Below, piece by piece: positions 1-11,870 of a DNA stretch of 64,000 nucleotides. Below the pieces are notes generated by a model, which was not told where the DNA came from, searched no databases, and was given only the letters and a program-made list of their open reading frames with translations. Numbering within the stretch: position 1 is the stretch's first letter; each line of letters opens with the position of its first letter. This DNA is from Inonotus obliquus. Its lineage: Eukaryota > Basidiomycota > Agaricomycetes > Hymenochaetales > Hymenochaetaceae. The translations under genes and the position numbers were made by a program. The DNA lies in the NCBI GenBank assembly GCA_032164295.1, contig JAJHTX010000010.1, positions 1,736,001-1,800,000 of the forward strand, read 5' to 3'.

Positions 1-391
1 CTCTAGGATTCCGATAGCACCTTTTACGGCCGGGTCAATTATCTCTACAAAAATTGAGTTAGTCAGCATACCTCGGTGCGAAACGCATCGTACCATGCGG
101 TTCATCGGCCTTCAAGTGGACAGGCGACGCAGCGTGCACCATTGCATCGACGCCCTCAACAGCTTCGTCAAAGGCACCGGGCTTCATCATATCAGGAACC
201 ACCACAAATTGCAGCCTGCCTTTGTCGACGTCATTCTTGAGCAAGTCGCGAAGGTATTTGGATTTTGATTCCGTGCGGACGGTCCCGCGAACAGAAAACC
301 CGCGTCCAAGAAGTGCTCGAACGATCCAAGCAGCGATGAATCCATTTGCACCGGTAACGAGCACCTTCGCTGGAGACTTGATGGCTGGCAT
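1..391 (-). CDS. NAD(P)-dependent epimerase/reductase (5' part, runs off window)
   Basis: N-terminal part of a short-chain reductase of the dihydroflavonol-4-reductase/GRE2-like (extended SDR, NAD-dependent epimerase) family, which reduces aldehydes or ketones with NADPH. The start chosen is the ATG at 391, giving MPAIKSPAKVLVTG; the longer in-frame upstream M lacks family support. The Rossmann dinucleotide motif TGANGFIA follows directly, then VHAASPVHLKADEPH typical of the family. Exon 1 is 391-94. A 49-nt intron (93-45, with a CTGACTAAC branch site and TTTGTAG acceptor) removes an in-frame stop. Exon 2 (44-1) resumes in frame with EIIDPAVKGAIGILE, the expected family continuation. The active-site YxxxK lies beyond the window. 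Substrate cannot be told. Confidence 0.85.
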
Positions 392-1237
392 ATTGGAAAA
401 GTTGTGATAGGGATTTCTGAATATCCTGAGGGTTAAATACTGCACTAAGACAATGCCCAGTCCGTTGTTTTTGCATCTCTCTCTAATCTCTATTGGCCTT
501 GGCGAAGAGGGGCCCGTCGTCTTAGCTGGTCTTAGTTTGGCCCAGAAGCAAACGCCAGGTTACGTGTTGTTTCCAGCCCGAATCATTTTTTGTCGTAAAG
601 GCTTCGGCGGTTCCGTATAAGTACCTCACGTCATGAAATCGACAGTCAAGGGAGGCGAAAAAGAATTAAAGAAAGGAGGAGGATGAAATACCTTTGTCAT
701 TAATATCAATGAATTTCAGAGCTAACATGAGCGGGCTGATCTGCATGCACCACTTGGGATATGATATGATGGAGTGCGATAGTGTGCCCAATCGTATTCA
801 CGACGCAAGTCAATTTTCACGCCGTTATCCGGGCTCCCGTCACGGACCATCGTCTATCTCCAGAGTACCGCTTGATCAGTCTGGTGATCAATCTGCTCAC
901 CATTGCGGCTCTTATTCATCCAGTACGTGAGGTGCGATTGTCTCCCTATTGTAATAAGCAGCTTGTTTAGCACCTTTGAAGTTGAAACATGGGCGCCTAC
1001 CTTCGTAGTCCCTTGATGCCGCCCGAAACAGGTCTATGCCAGGATAAGCTTGTCAACATTTTATATATTAACTGTTTTCGCGGGGAAGATTGAGGTCTTG
1101 TCAGGAACAGAAGTTCGCCCATGATGAAGGACAATAGTAAAATACACAACAACACAAGCTCATCTCATACATCAGCGGGAAATCAGCAAAAACGCCTCGC
1201 GAATAGATAGCATGGACATATAGAATAAAATGTCGGA
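392..1237. other. Intergenic, no gene seen
   Basis: About 850 bp between the start of the reductase and the 3' end of the RRM gene. The open frames here are short, lack splice-linked partners and resemble no family. It should hold the reductase promoter (0-150 bp upstream of 391) and the 3' UTR of the RRM gene. Confidence 0.5.
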
Positions 1238-2295
1238 TCAGTCTATGACCATGGCGGAACCGTTACGCCGCACGCGTCGTCCGAAACCTCTACCAGGCCT
1301 ACCTCTACCGCGACCTCTCCAACTTCCGCGCTGCTCGTATTCAGCAGGGTCGACTCCAGGCGGGATGGTCAGAATTTGGGCTCTTGGGTCGTTGAGCAGC
1401 TCATCCGAGCGCATTTTCCTGGTAAGGAACAATTCACTTTAGTGGTTATATGTGTACATAGGTGGCAAGACTTACGATCCGCCAGGTGTCTCCAACGCAT
1501 CGTCCATTAGTACATCGACAGTCCCGTCCATCATGCTCCCACCGAATCGTCCACCGAGTGTGGTGCTGGCGCTACCGATTATAGATACGGACATGATATT
1601 GCCATCTGCAGATTTCTCGTGGAACTGAGCAACAGCACGTCTCGCATCCTCAGAGTTCTTATATTTGAGTCGTACGGTCACTTTTTCGGCGTCCTTAGGG
1701 CCACGAATGCTTGCTTCGAGAATTGGTCCACAGCTTCCGAAAATTGCCTAATTGCAATCAGCCCTCCATGCGAATACAAGCAGTCGCTTTTGCGAGAATG
1801 CGGCATACCTCCACATCTGCCGCAGTGGTCCCGCGCGCCAAATTATCTACTTGCACCACGTTTGATCCAGCCACGCCAGCTCCTTTAATTCTCAAGTTTG
1901 CATTCGCCTGCCTAGGCTCGAGTCCTATTGCTCGTCGCAATGCTGTTACTGCGCCACTAGCGTCAACATGAGGTGTCCCTGAAGCATCAGAGAGGCGTGA
2001 TCCCAGGGTTTTTCCAGGACCAACGTATTTGTCGTGTTTCCAGACAACATCTTCGTCGGCTTTCGACTGACCCAGCCTCGATGATCGATCCTGTGAATTT
2101 GGTCATCCATATGATAGCCATTCGGTCGATAGGGGGAATTGACGGAAAAGTTAAGAGTTGAGCATGTAACCCGATCTAAGAACGACAAAGAGGACGAACA
2201 TATGGAGCTGAGCTGGCTCGCCCTCCGCGATTTCGGACTGGACCCAAGCCTCTGTCTGAAGTTCCGGCGTCGATGCGTTCCAGAAGGGAGGCCAT
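1238..2295 (-). CDS. RRM RNA-binding protein with RG-rich C-terminus (Aly/REF-like)
   Basis: Four exons read in frame: 2295-2200, 2090-1809, 1747-1476 and 1418-1238, giving about 276 aa. Exon 1 encodes MASLLERIDAG followed by a GPVRNRGGRASSAPY segment. Exon 2 has a WKHDKY motif and then the first RRM strand NVVQVDNLARGTTAADVE (RNP2 region). Exon 3 continues the RRM (VTVRLKYKNSEDARRAV, then a FHEKSADG loop). The last exon carries a PPGVDPAEY stretch and an arginine-glycine tail (SWRGRGRGRPGRGFG). The layout matches basidiomycete single-RRM proteins related to Aly/REF mRNA-export adaptors, so a nuclear role in mRNP packaging is likely. The canonical Yra1 N- and C-boxes are not visible, so orthology is not claimed. 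The exon 1 donor (GTTCGT) is weak but is the only phase-compatible one I found. Confidence 0.8.
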
Positions 2296-2460
2296 TCTGA
2301 CTTCGCAAGGTTTGAGAAGATGGTTGTCTGAGTGCAAAGTAGGGAAAGTCCAGCGATGGAAACTGGGTCTCACGAGCTGCCGCACGTGATGCTTCATCGT
2401 GTAACACCTCTGTGACCGACGCGACGTCACACACTTTAACTCTTAACCACCGCAACTAGA

Positions 2461-3541
2461 ATGCTCAAATCAAAAGTACTCGTCGCACAACTTGAGAAGT
2501 TCGGACTCGAGGATCCGCACCCTGGTATTAAAGACACTGGTAGAGTGCGAAACTACTTGATGTTAAAGCGACCATTGATCTTCTCCCTAGAAACCAGTGA
2601 GGAAGATAGCTTTGCGCATGCCACCGCAAACGATTGTCCGTCACTGGGCATGTTTGTCCATGTTGCTAGGAAGCTGATCTACCCTGATTCGTCATATGAG
2701 GATGCACCGCGACTCCTAGAACTCTTTGTGCATATAGAGGCCATCCGACGACGAGCTGTCGATCATGCACGAGTCGCCTTAAAACTGCATCATAAATTTA
2801 TCGATTCACAAGAACTAGGGTCGACAGTATTAAAGAAGATGGATGAAAGGAAGCTGAAAAACATTGCGGATGAGAATCTGGATACTTCTCTTCGCCTCAT
2901 CCTGCGGGAGGATGTAATGCATAACCTTTGTCGGTTGGTATGTCCCTGCTGTAGAGTTACAGATTTCAATGTTGTAATTTTCCATATTTGATAGCATATC
3001 CGATATTTATGGACCTCGGAAGAGTCACACATGATCATGCGCTCTATGAAGAGGTACTTTCCATCGAATTACTCTCGCGAAGGAGATGCTTTCGCGGACG
3101 AGCACTGGAAGGACATCATACACTTCGGTCTAACTGTTGAGGAACGCAAGCGTGTGCATTCCGTCGGCGAGGAGATGAAAAGTTTCCTACTTGAGGCGCG
3201 CGAATGGGACCTCGAGCGCGAGAAGTACTTTAATAGCCTGGGGTACGTTCCCTTCTGCGTTACATTGTACTCCAAGCTATGAGTGTATGATTGACTGGAT
3301 TTCTAGCGTTGATGATGATGTTGCCTTTGGCGACAACGAGTTCATTTCCTATCCACGAGATTTCAACGCCAAGTTCCGCGCTGTGGCTGACGAACGGAGG
3401 ATGCTGGAAAGTGTCAAAATGTACCTGAAGAACGTAGAAGACTCCGTAAATACACTGGAGAGAATCTTCCCGACTACCCGACGTGAGGTGGAATCTGTTG
3501 AGGCACTCCTTGAAAGAAGGGCGGAGACGTTCGAGAGATAG
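2461..3541 (+). CDS. Hypothetical protein, about 319 aa, three exons
   Basis: Not recognised. Exons 2461-2937, 2995-3242 and 3307-3541 join in frame (introns of 57 and 64 nt with GTATGT/GTACGT donors and TTTGATAG/TTTCTAG acceptors). The predicted protein is charged and helical. It has no signal peptide and no clear membrane segment. The C-terminal exon (ERRMLESVKMYLKNVEDSV, then ALLERRAETFER) looks coiled-coil-forming. It is divergently oriented from the RRM gene, with 165 bp between the two starts that probably act as a shared promoter. The consistent phase across three exons is the main support for a real gene. Confidence 0.6.
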
Positions 3542-4086
3542 GCTCAGCGAATACCGTTCACACCTTAGGTGTGTCAAGAATATTCATCGACTTCACCATC
3601 CTGTCTGCTCAGCATTTGGCTTGAGCTCTCCTCGCGCCTTCAGCTTTGTAATCCTAACTTTTTCTTATCAACCAGGAACTTCAGGTATGCTAATGCATGA
3701 ACAATATCTCTCATACAAATATCGGTGATGTAATTAAGGGGATTCTATGAACAAACAATTATCGATCCTTCTTGATTTTGACTTTGAAAGGAGTGCTGGA
3801 AGCTGCGTCAGTGCAAGGAACGACTCACATAATGCACGCGGGGTGATTCAGGATTTCTTCGCCTTCATAGTTGAATTATATACAATCCCGATCTGATTGC
3901 TTCGTAGTCAGGAAAGTGCGAAGTCTGAAGTTGATCGCACCAAAATCTCAATCACACCAAATCAATCAGATCAGAATGTGACGTAACGCGGCAAGGCGCG
4001 CTCTGCGTTGAAGCTTACGTGACACCGTGATTTGACCTGAACGTTTTGACTGGCTGCTTTCGACTCACGAGTTCGCTGTAGTCTCT
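3542..4086. other. Intergenic, no gene seen
   Basis: 545 bp between the hypothetical gene and the acyltransferase, both on the plus strand. It contains short near-repeats of ATCACACCAAATCAATCAG type around 3940-3980. It presumably holds the promoter of the downstream gene; no certain TATA box is seen. Confidence 0.4.
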
Positions 4087-7000
4087 ATGTCAAGCAATCA
4101 ATCAAAGGGAGACCTGAGGCGAAGGAAAAACTGGTTTCGGTACGGGGGTGGGCCCAGTCAAGAGATTGAAAGTGAGGAATCGAGGAACAGCTCAACCGAC
4201 TCTTTCGATAAGCTCAGGACAGAGATTGCCACTGAAAGGGCCAAGGAGGAACTGAGAAAGGCGAGTCGTGTTGCACAGATCAGACTACTCCTTGTTGCTG
4301 ATGCTTAGTACCGCTCTCGCTAGGAGAAGTCATTTTTCTCATCCCGTAGATTCATATTTCCTTTGGGCATCCTCCGTGCGTGAAGCTTCAACTCGTGCTT
4401 CTTTCAAGCTGACGGGGTCTGCAGTCGGGACAGTAGTCGGCGTCGCCCTCCTGGCCCCTCCAAATGTACCTCTAGAAATACCTGCTCAGCTCAGCCTCCT
4501 TCTTTCTCAATCCCAGACCGACCTTAGCTCACTTCTTCAAGATGTTCTGACTAGTATCGACTTTGACTGGGGTCGCCTCGAGACCGAATGGGATGCGTTC
4601 AAGGCACGCTTACCCGAACCATGGAAATTGAACAACGACGGACGTGAGTTCCAGGTTGGAGAGCGGCTGCGTGATCGGGGGCTACGAGCAGATCATCCTG
4701 TTGTATTGGTACCCGGGATTGTGTCGACAGGTCTAGAGTCATGGAGCACCTCAGACGAGTATCGAGGCTGGTTTAGGGAGAAGGTGTGGGGTGGCACGCG
4801 GTATGTGCAATCTCTGTGATGCTCTCAAATTCTAATCGCTGGTCGATAGTATGGTCTCCCAGGTTACGTTCAACAAAGAGAAATGGATGAATGCCGTATT
4901 GCTAGACCCTATAACAGGGTCGGACCCTCCAGGAGTGAAAGTCCGCGCTGCGCAGGGTATTAATATGTTATCGTCTTGTCCTCTAATTTTCCCTCTGAAA
5001 TCTTCGTCAGGAATTGATGCGGCCTCTTCCTTCATACAAGGCTACTGGATCTGGTCCAAGGTCGTCGAGAACCTTGCTGTAGTTGGATACGATACGAACA
5101 ATCTCCTGCTCGCCGCCTACGATTGGAGGTTATCCTATTGGAATTTGGAAGAACGAGACGGGTATTTTTCAAGGCTGAAGTCTAGTATCGAGGAGTATAG
5201 GTTTGTTCATTTCTGCTGGCCTACCGTCACCCTTATGTGGGCTTGATTTGATATAGGAAACGACATGGCAAGAAGGTTGTTTTGGTAGCGCATTCCATGG
5301 GTAGTTCTGTAAGTGCGGGTTCCACAACATTATTCCATCTGTTGACGCCTTTTCGAATCTAGGTCATCTTGGTACTTGTTTCCTTTACTTCATGCAGCTT
5401 CATTGTTCATGAGCAGTATCCTTAGTATTTGTAAGTCCGTCGTATTACACAGTCCCTTTGACAATACATACTGAGGAGGATAGCTTCAAATGGGTTGAAT
5501 CATCCCGATTTGGCGGTGGAGGTTCAACATGGGTTGAGGTTAGATCAATCTCTTTCCACTTCTATGCTCCGTTAACTATGCTCTTAGGATCATATTGAGG
5601 CTTTCATCGCAATAGCAGGAACTCATCTAGTGAGTGGTATTTTTTCAACCATATCTACTTCTCACTCTACCATCTCTTATTCTGGGTTACAGGGTGTCGT
5701 AAGTGGCTCCGTGCCGACTTTCTGAGCGAACTGACGGTACTCTCAGCCCAAAGCGATGACTGCATTCCTCTCAGGCGAAATGAAGGATACGGTTGAACTG
5801 AATCCAATCGGGGCGTACGGTGAGCTACTTCTCCTAGTATCGATCCTCGATCAGAAGATTCTAAGGACGTTGTAAACTACTTAGTACTGGAACGATTCTT
5901 TTCACGTAAGGAACGTGCGAAACTCTTCCGCAGCTGGGCAGGTAGTGCGAGTATGTGGATAAAGGCGAGTGTCTTGGAGTATCGAGTGCGTTGTTCCTGA
6001 CTCGATTGTATGCGATGTGTTGCAGGGTGGCAACGCCGTTTGGGGAAACCATACACACGCACCGGATGATCCGGATGCTCCCAATTGCACTTCATCGCAT
6101 GGGCAATTCCTCTCTTTCCGCCCAGCAGAGCTACTTGCTGATGGGGAGAGTACTGGCACGCATGAGAGCGGTGTTAATAATGGTAACGGAGCGAAAAGAG
6201 TGATGCCGGCTGAGACCGCGAACATGACGGCGGAGGAGGCGGGTACATGGATATTGGAGCATGCACCTGTCAGCTTCCAGGTACGGGACGAATAGTCTTT
6301 CCGCCGCTTCTACTCACCAGTGACGGAAAAGGGAAACTAACAGTGCTGTTGCAGAAAATGATGGAGAGTAATTATTCTTGCGGAATTGAGCGAGATGAGT
6401 CCCAGCTAGCGAAGAACGACGACGATCCAAGGAAATGGAGTAATCCACTTGAATCAAGGTGGGTGCTTGCCCTTGAAGGAGAATGCTACCGTAGTAACTA
6501 AGCGGTTGTTTATGCACACCTGTAGACTACCAAACGCCCCATCAATGAAAATTTACTGCGTATATGGACATGGGAAGGAAACCGAGGTATGTATTCATGC
6601 ATAGTGCGATAGCTCTCGTTGACATGTTTTTCTATGTGCAGCGGTCATACTGGTATGCCCGCGGCGAATATGAGTACGACGAATCTCAGTCTTCCGACTC
6701 ATTGAATGCCGTATGTATCGATCCCGAGGACGCTGATTGTACGAGTCCCAACTTGAATGGAGTCTCTGGGCTCGGGATGCCGTTGTCGAGAAAGAGCTGG
6801 ATTGACTATGAAGTGACGAATGAGAATACTTATCCGAAGGTATGCATAAATCATGTCATTCTTTATCTGACAGGTTCGATACATTCTGTTACAACTGCCT
6901 ACGCTTGATGATTCCAGACGAAGAACGGTGTTCGTTTGGGTGAAGGAGACGGAACCGTGAGCCTTTTGAGCTTGGGCGCGATGTGCGTAGAGGGTTGGAA

Positions 7001-7289
7001 GCGTAAGAGGTGGAACCCGGGAGGTATACTGGTCATCACAACCGAGGTCGTGTTTTTTCGTAAACTAACAGCTGAAGCATTTCATCTGACCGCTTTCTTG
7101 CAGCTTCCACACCTCCCAACGCCCTCGATCCCACGAGGTGGGGCCAACACTAGCGACCACGTTGATATTCTTGGTTCAACAGGACTAAACGAACTGGTCG
7201 TTAAGGTTGCGACCGGAGCAGGGGAGGAAGTACAAGATGTTTTTGTGAGTCGCATCAGGGAGTATGCACAAAGAATCCAATGGGATTGA
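4087..7289 (+). CDS. LRO1: Phospholipid:diacylglycerol acyltransferase (LCAT family)
   Basis: Transfers an acyl group from a phospholipid to diacylglycerol, making triacylglycerol at the ER membrane (LCAT-type alpha/beta hydrolase). The gene is split by many short introns. Exons I could phase: 4087-4269 (or a GC donor at 4261), 4324-4375, 4425-4800, 4850-4956, 5011-5200, 5257-5308, then several very small ones to 7289. The N-terminus is basic and cytosolic (GDLRRRKNWFRYGGG). One membrane anchor follows, formed across exons 2-3 (FIFPLGIL then LGTVVGVALLAPP). Family blocks follow in order: HPVVLVPGIVSTGLESW, the lid/RAAQG region, YWIWSKVVENL, AAYDWRLSYWNLE, the nucleophile elbow VAHSMGSS (catalytic Ser), SGEMKDTVELNP, GNAVWGNHTHAPDD, EGDGTVSLLSLG (catalytic Asp) and SDHVDILGS (catalytic His). 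All triad residues are present, so it looks functional. Yeast Lro1 is the closest family member I recognise. Confidence 0.9.
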
Positions 7290-7639
7290 TAGAGTATGAT
7301 GTCTGGTACTGCGAGTATGTATAGATCTATGTCCTGTGGTCTCGTTGTGCGGTTTGCAGACAATTAATTGTTCGATTTAGTGGCAAGATTACTATACTAT
7401 ACTAACTTAATTACAAACACCTTCTGCTTATTCACCATCACCACGCTCCTCGGTGAAACCAGTGTCCTATTTTACACACAAGGGACCTTGAGATATTCAC
7501 TCGAGAGAGAATAACACGTGGGAAATACCGGTAGACGGTTAAATTTCTTCGCCTTGCTGCTCAAATATGGCACAGCATTTCAACAAACCTATGCACCAAC
7601 TCTTTCGGAAGTCATAGCCAGGCTGCGGAGCATTAGTTT

Positions 7640-8095
7640 ACTAGGCTATTGACGGGCCTGTTCGTTGTTCAATATTGGTGGCCAGATGTGCATCAGATCG
7701 CACCTTCAATGTGTGAGTTATGGTTGGCTCGGAGTTACTTGTTGTGGTTCTGAGGGAATTGAATCATCTGTAATTTGTAAACCACGATGTTATCTAGGCG
7801 TATGGGTTTATTCTGTTGTTGTGAATGTCAAAGATTCGTTCTTACGTGGGTTTTTCGGACTGTCTATTGAGGCCTGTAGATTCAGTATCTAGTTGGTCTG
7901 GCGTGGGCGGGAGTCGGCAAGGAAGTGATTGGTTGATATCTGAGCTAACTCCATTCACGTCGAGAGAATATGCAGTTCATTGTAACTTCTTCAGTTTTGT
8001 ACGATTATCCGAGCCCACAGCAACGAAACCCGGAATGCGATGACTTACAAGAAGAGCAAGTCGTCTTGGTTTTGGAAAACCAAGACTTTCAGAAA
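7640..8095. repeat. Relic of the NLR 3'-flank repeat
   Basis: Sequence around 7700-7830 (GTGTGAGTTATGG..GCTCGGAG, TTGTAAACCACGA, GTTATCTAG, TTCTGTTGTTGTGAA) matches, diverged, the 3' flanks of NLR2 (40390-40580) and NLR4 (59420-59560). In units C and D this block joins the 3' side of an NLR to the next small gene. Here it leads into small gene A, but the acyltransferase lies where an NLR 3' end would be expected. This suggests loss or inversion of an NLR. Confidence 0.55.
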
Positions 8096-8235
8096 GTAAA
8101 AAAATAGGAATTTGAATTTAATCTGGGGTATCTGCGAGGTAATCTATGCATATGAATGAGATAAGTAAGTTGGATTGTTGGGAGATGGATTGTTGGGAGA
8201 ATGTATGAAAATAAACTAGTACTGAGAGGAAAGGG

Positions 8236-8264
8236 TGAGGACGAGGACGAGGACGAGGAAGAGG
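8236..8264. repeat. Short GAGGAC microsatellite
   Basis: Tandem GAGGAC/GAGGAA hexanucleotides in the region 3' of small gene A. Two near copies of GGATTGTTGGGAGA lie just before it (8172-8205). The corresponding place in unit B is not expanded. Confidence 0.6.
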
Positions 8265-8416
8265 GGTGTGATCGATTCAAATGAATCTGTACAAGTACTG
8301 CTGTGCCTCCTGAGCGCTTAATCATACTCGATCCAAGTCATCCCAAATGATCTCGCGCCGATGTAAGTCAGATCAGGAGGGAGAGACGAGATTACAGATC
8401 CACGATGTGACGGAAA

Positions 8417-9115
8417 TTAGAAAAGTTTGGAGAGCCAACTAAAGGCACCCGTGCCTCGCTTTACCGAAGGCAAGGACGGCGGCAGGGGTCTTTCAGCATC
8501 GGAAGCATGGAGTGTGTAATATGGTGATTTCTCCGAATTTCTATATCTGCTATTCCCGTTGTGACCCCTAGAAGGGGAATAGACCAAGTCGGAACTACTC
8601 CCATATTTTGGTGGGGGAGTGTCATCGTCGCCACTCGTACTCGCGTTAGTGGCGAGTTCAGTTTCTGATTTAGCTGCGCGGGAGTTGATGGGGATGGCGT
8701 ATTCGGGAATAATAGCCAGATCGATTATTTCGTATGTGGCTAGGGATTTCATTACGCGTGGCCATGCCATTGGAGCGATCCGAACTTTCCGTAGGGATCC
8801 GCTTACGCGGACGTTTACGAAGAATGCGATTCGGGAGCTGGGGAAAGTGGTTAGTGTTGGGAAGGCGGAACGTGCGTATTCGAGTGCTTGCTGGATAATC
8901 ATCAGTGAGGAGAAAATGGGAACAGACGTTTATTTGCTCACGTCGTAATCCCTTGCAGGTTCGACGTAGATCATTTCATCATCCATACGATAAGTCACCA
9001 ACTCAGCAGGTGTTTTCTTCTTCTGAGTAGAGTTCTGTTGTGGTGATTTTTGCTGAGGTGACGACCGGTCACGGGCGTAAGTAGAGGGAAAGCGCCTCAC
9101 AGACATTGTCGACAT
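8417..9115 (-). CDS. NLR-linked small protein, copy A
   Basis: Family of unknown function, present four times here. Exons 9115-8942 and 8890-8417 join in phase 0 (51-nt intron, donor GTGAGC, acceptor ATCCAG), giving 215 aa. The N-terminus (about residues 1-35) is low-complexity, Gln/Pro/Ser/Lys-rich (SPQQKSPQQNSTQKKK). A conserved core follows (about 36-125): AELVTYRMDDEMIYVEPARDY, ALEYARSAFPTL, IAFFVNVRVSGS, VRIAPMAWPRVM and SLATYEIIDLAI, an alternating strand/helix pattern for a small globular domain. The C-terminal 90 residues are polar and variable, ending in a short basic/aromatic FSWLSKLF tail. No signal peptide or membrane span. Copies B, C and D sit 5' of NLR genes; copy A sits 3' of the inverted NLR1. 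Function unknown; a role linked to the NLRs is inference. Confidence 0.75.
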
Positions 9116-10590
9116 AATCCAGACTAAGTCAGATACGCTTTGCTTGTCTAAGTAGAGGGAGGTAGATGGAGCAAGGAGAGTGCGAGGTTAAAGCTACACC
9201 GGATGAACCAGGTCGATTTTATAGAATTCGCCACAAGTTATAGTTGAGTTGGAAAGGCTGTGGCGGCTTCGCTATGCTACCGATAAGGCGAATCAAATTG
9301 ATGCATGTAGAGTAGATGTTCGGGCGCTCTAGCTCCGCGAATAGGAACAATACACAGCAGCAGTTCGTACTCCGACCGAGTACAAGCATAGGCACAGCAG
9401 AGAAAGAAATGAAACGAGAATGGACCTGTGCAAGGCGTCGTATGTTGTGAGTCACTTTTGAGTCTTGACCTGTTTCGTATAGCCACACAGCACGGAATTA
9501 CGTAACACCAAGATGCCGATACCTTATTTCGGTAAGGTTGTTGTGGTCCCTCGGCGAGAACAGGTTTCGCTGCTTACTATGGGTCGTCGACCGCAAGTGG
9601 AGCATGCACAAGTTTTGATGACGCATCAAAGGAACAGGGATAGCCAGACACGCGCAGATGCAACTAAGCGCTACAGCACGGTACTAGTGGATATATTCCT
9701 GTGCTGTATATTTTCTCAGATCTACGGTAATACTAGTATGAAGACGATAATATCTGCTGTTGATGGCTAGAGAGCAATTTGACAGAGCCCAGTTCATAGT
9801 ACTACAATAGTATCACAGCAGATCAGCCGAGCGGCAAGAGTTGAAGCAGTTCACATCATGGTATCAATGTACAGCGCCCGCGAGTACAGAGTCACAAAGA
9901 TACTTTGTTCGCTAAGGACACCCTAGATATCACACACCAAAGTCAATAGAGAGAGGCTGAGGTACCGAGAAGTGATGCGTGATAACAGAAGGCCATTCGT
10001 GAATGAATCGTGTAAACAACGATCAAGCTTCATGGTGTTCCTTAACATGCCTCCCGCAATGCAGAGATATGACCGTCAACGTACCGTGATAAGAAGCTCG
10101 ATATGCAAGTTCTCAATCGAGCTCTTAAACCATCGACAACTCTGCCTCCCCGGTACGGCGCAATCAAAGTCGAGAACAAAGCTGTGATCGTGAGAATCAC
10201 CGCCATTCGCCCGCGCGTATCTCGCCTCGGGTACAGCAAGAGCGATGACCGTCGATAGATAGATGGAAGAAAGTATTCATTTAAATGATACGAACCACTG
10301 AGTGTCTGAAATGATCTCACCTTCATCGTCGTCCTCACATCCGTGGACTGGTGTTATTTCGACTGGCCGAGCAACTGCGCCATGGTCTTGATGTGGTTCA
10401 CGGTAGGCAATGAGTAACGATGAGACGTATGGCTCACGGTGCCATTTTAACGCCAGAGCTGGTCCCATATGCTGGGTTTTGGCATGCGCAGTAAGCCAAA
10501 GTCGAAGGAGAAAAGACGGAGAGGATGATAACAGAGTCAGCGCACCGGTTTATGTTGTCTTTCTGGTGCAACCGTACAGGTCGTGTTATT
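9116..10590. repeat. Spacer block between small gene and NLR, unit A
   Basis: Aligns by eye with the unit B spacer (31566-33250). Shared blocks include the start-proximal region of the small gene, CGCATCAA at 9620 against 32120, a TACAGCGCCC/CACCCTAGATATCA block at 9868-9935 against 32343-32410, and AACATGCC at 10043 against 32522. Shorter shared blocks also occur in units C and D. No convincing ORF: open frames are not conserved among copies. It probably holds the small-gene promoter at its left end. Confidence 0.6.
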
Positions 10591-10679
10591 AGTATTATTG
10601 CCTTATTAGTCTAAAGAGCGGAATCTTATGTGATCAATCACCGCGTGTCGAGCTTTTCTGGAGGGCAGGGGTGTAGGTA

Positions 10680-11190
10680 TTTCTAGGATATATAGATTGA
10701 GCTAGATGTGTATGTAGTAGGTAATGTGGACTCTAGCTTGGTCTTTTCACACTTTTCTCAGCTGGACGCGAGTTTCTTAGGTTATCTACAAAAGAGGTGC
10801 CTTAGGTAATGAAAGGTGATCTACGTAAAGCTAGCACATGATATGTGTAGATAATCTAGGTGGCGCCGCAACTGTCGAGTGTAGATCATCTACGCTCCGC
10901 TAGGGTAAAAAATTCTAGATAATCTGAAGTAGATGGATGTGCTGGTTTCTAGCTTATCTGGACTTACCTAGATTAAATTCTCCAGATAGTCTACGACTCA
11001 CTAGAGGATTATCGAGCAAGATTATCTAGAATTACCTAGATTAAATTCTCCAGAATAACTAGAATCACCGAGATTAAATCCTCTAGATAACCTACAGCTC
11101 GCTAGAGAGTCTCTCGATTATGTAGAAAGATTACCTAGAATTACCTAGCTTTATTACCCCAGAATAACTAGGATTACCTAGATTTAAATA
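10680..11190. repeat. Degenerate CTAGATTA/TAATCTAG repeat tract
   Basis: AT-rich tract built from recurring TTACCTAGATTAAAT, TCTCCAGAATAACTAGA and TAGATAATCTAG-type words, often palindromic. Clear units run about 10965-11190 at roughly 60-70 bp spacing, with looser copies leftward to 10780. No coding capacity. It lies between the unit A spacer and the inverted NLR1, where the collinearity with units B-D breaks. Confidence 0.7.
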
Positions 11191-11870
11191 AGGAAAAACA
11201 TGCTTCGCGACTTTCCCCCGATGCACATACCACAATATTATACTTCCGTAAAGTAGCTTGATATTACGCTACAATAATTAAAAAGGTTTTCCTCTTTCTC
11301 TCAGAACCAGAATAAGAAATTCCGAGCTGACCATAACTTATACACTATGAGTTGCTAAAGGCGTCATCCGATGTATTGAACAACTCAACACCAATGCAGG
11401 GAATACTTGTTATAGGCAAATCCACCAAACTTACTCAGGCACGCAACATAGCTAAGGATATGTGTGAAATATTTTTGCATGTGCTCGTCTCCTCGCTAGA
11501 TAAATTTCTGCAATCTGATGCATTCCTGACTAGGGGGAAGAACTCACTGAGAAGTTGGAGTGTGATCTTTGCCTACTTCAGTGCAAACATCTAGCAGTAA
11601 ATACTGGTTCGGAATCAGGTGCGGGGCGAACGAAGATGTTTCACTGATTACACCTTCCAATACTAGAGCATATTCTTTGCGATAGTCTGAACCACATACA
11701 TAGTTTCCACATACCCTCGACGTTCGAAAATGACGGATTACGCGCTGATATTCGATATATTGAGTCATGCATATACTGTGATTGCAAACCCTGCTGACGA
11801 CAGGAAGAATAATACAAGAATCGTCCAATCGCTTTCGCAAAGCATAGGAATCCAGACAAGTCCATCAGAC
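11191..11870 (-). other. 3' flank of NLR1
   Basis: Read on the minus strand from 11870, the first 200-230 bp (CTTGTCTGGATTCCTATGC, TTTGCGAAAG.GATTGGACGATT, GTCGTCAGCA) match the 3' flanks of NLR2-4 in diverged form. The conserved flank is thus inverted together with NLR1. The remainder to 11191 has no recognisable feature. Confidence 0.5.

Noticed and set aside
694..970. Two overlapping open frames upstream of the RRM gene
   Set aside because: Short, no family resemblance and no phase-compatible exons nearby.
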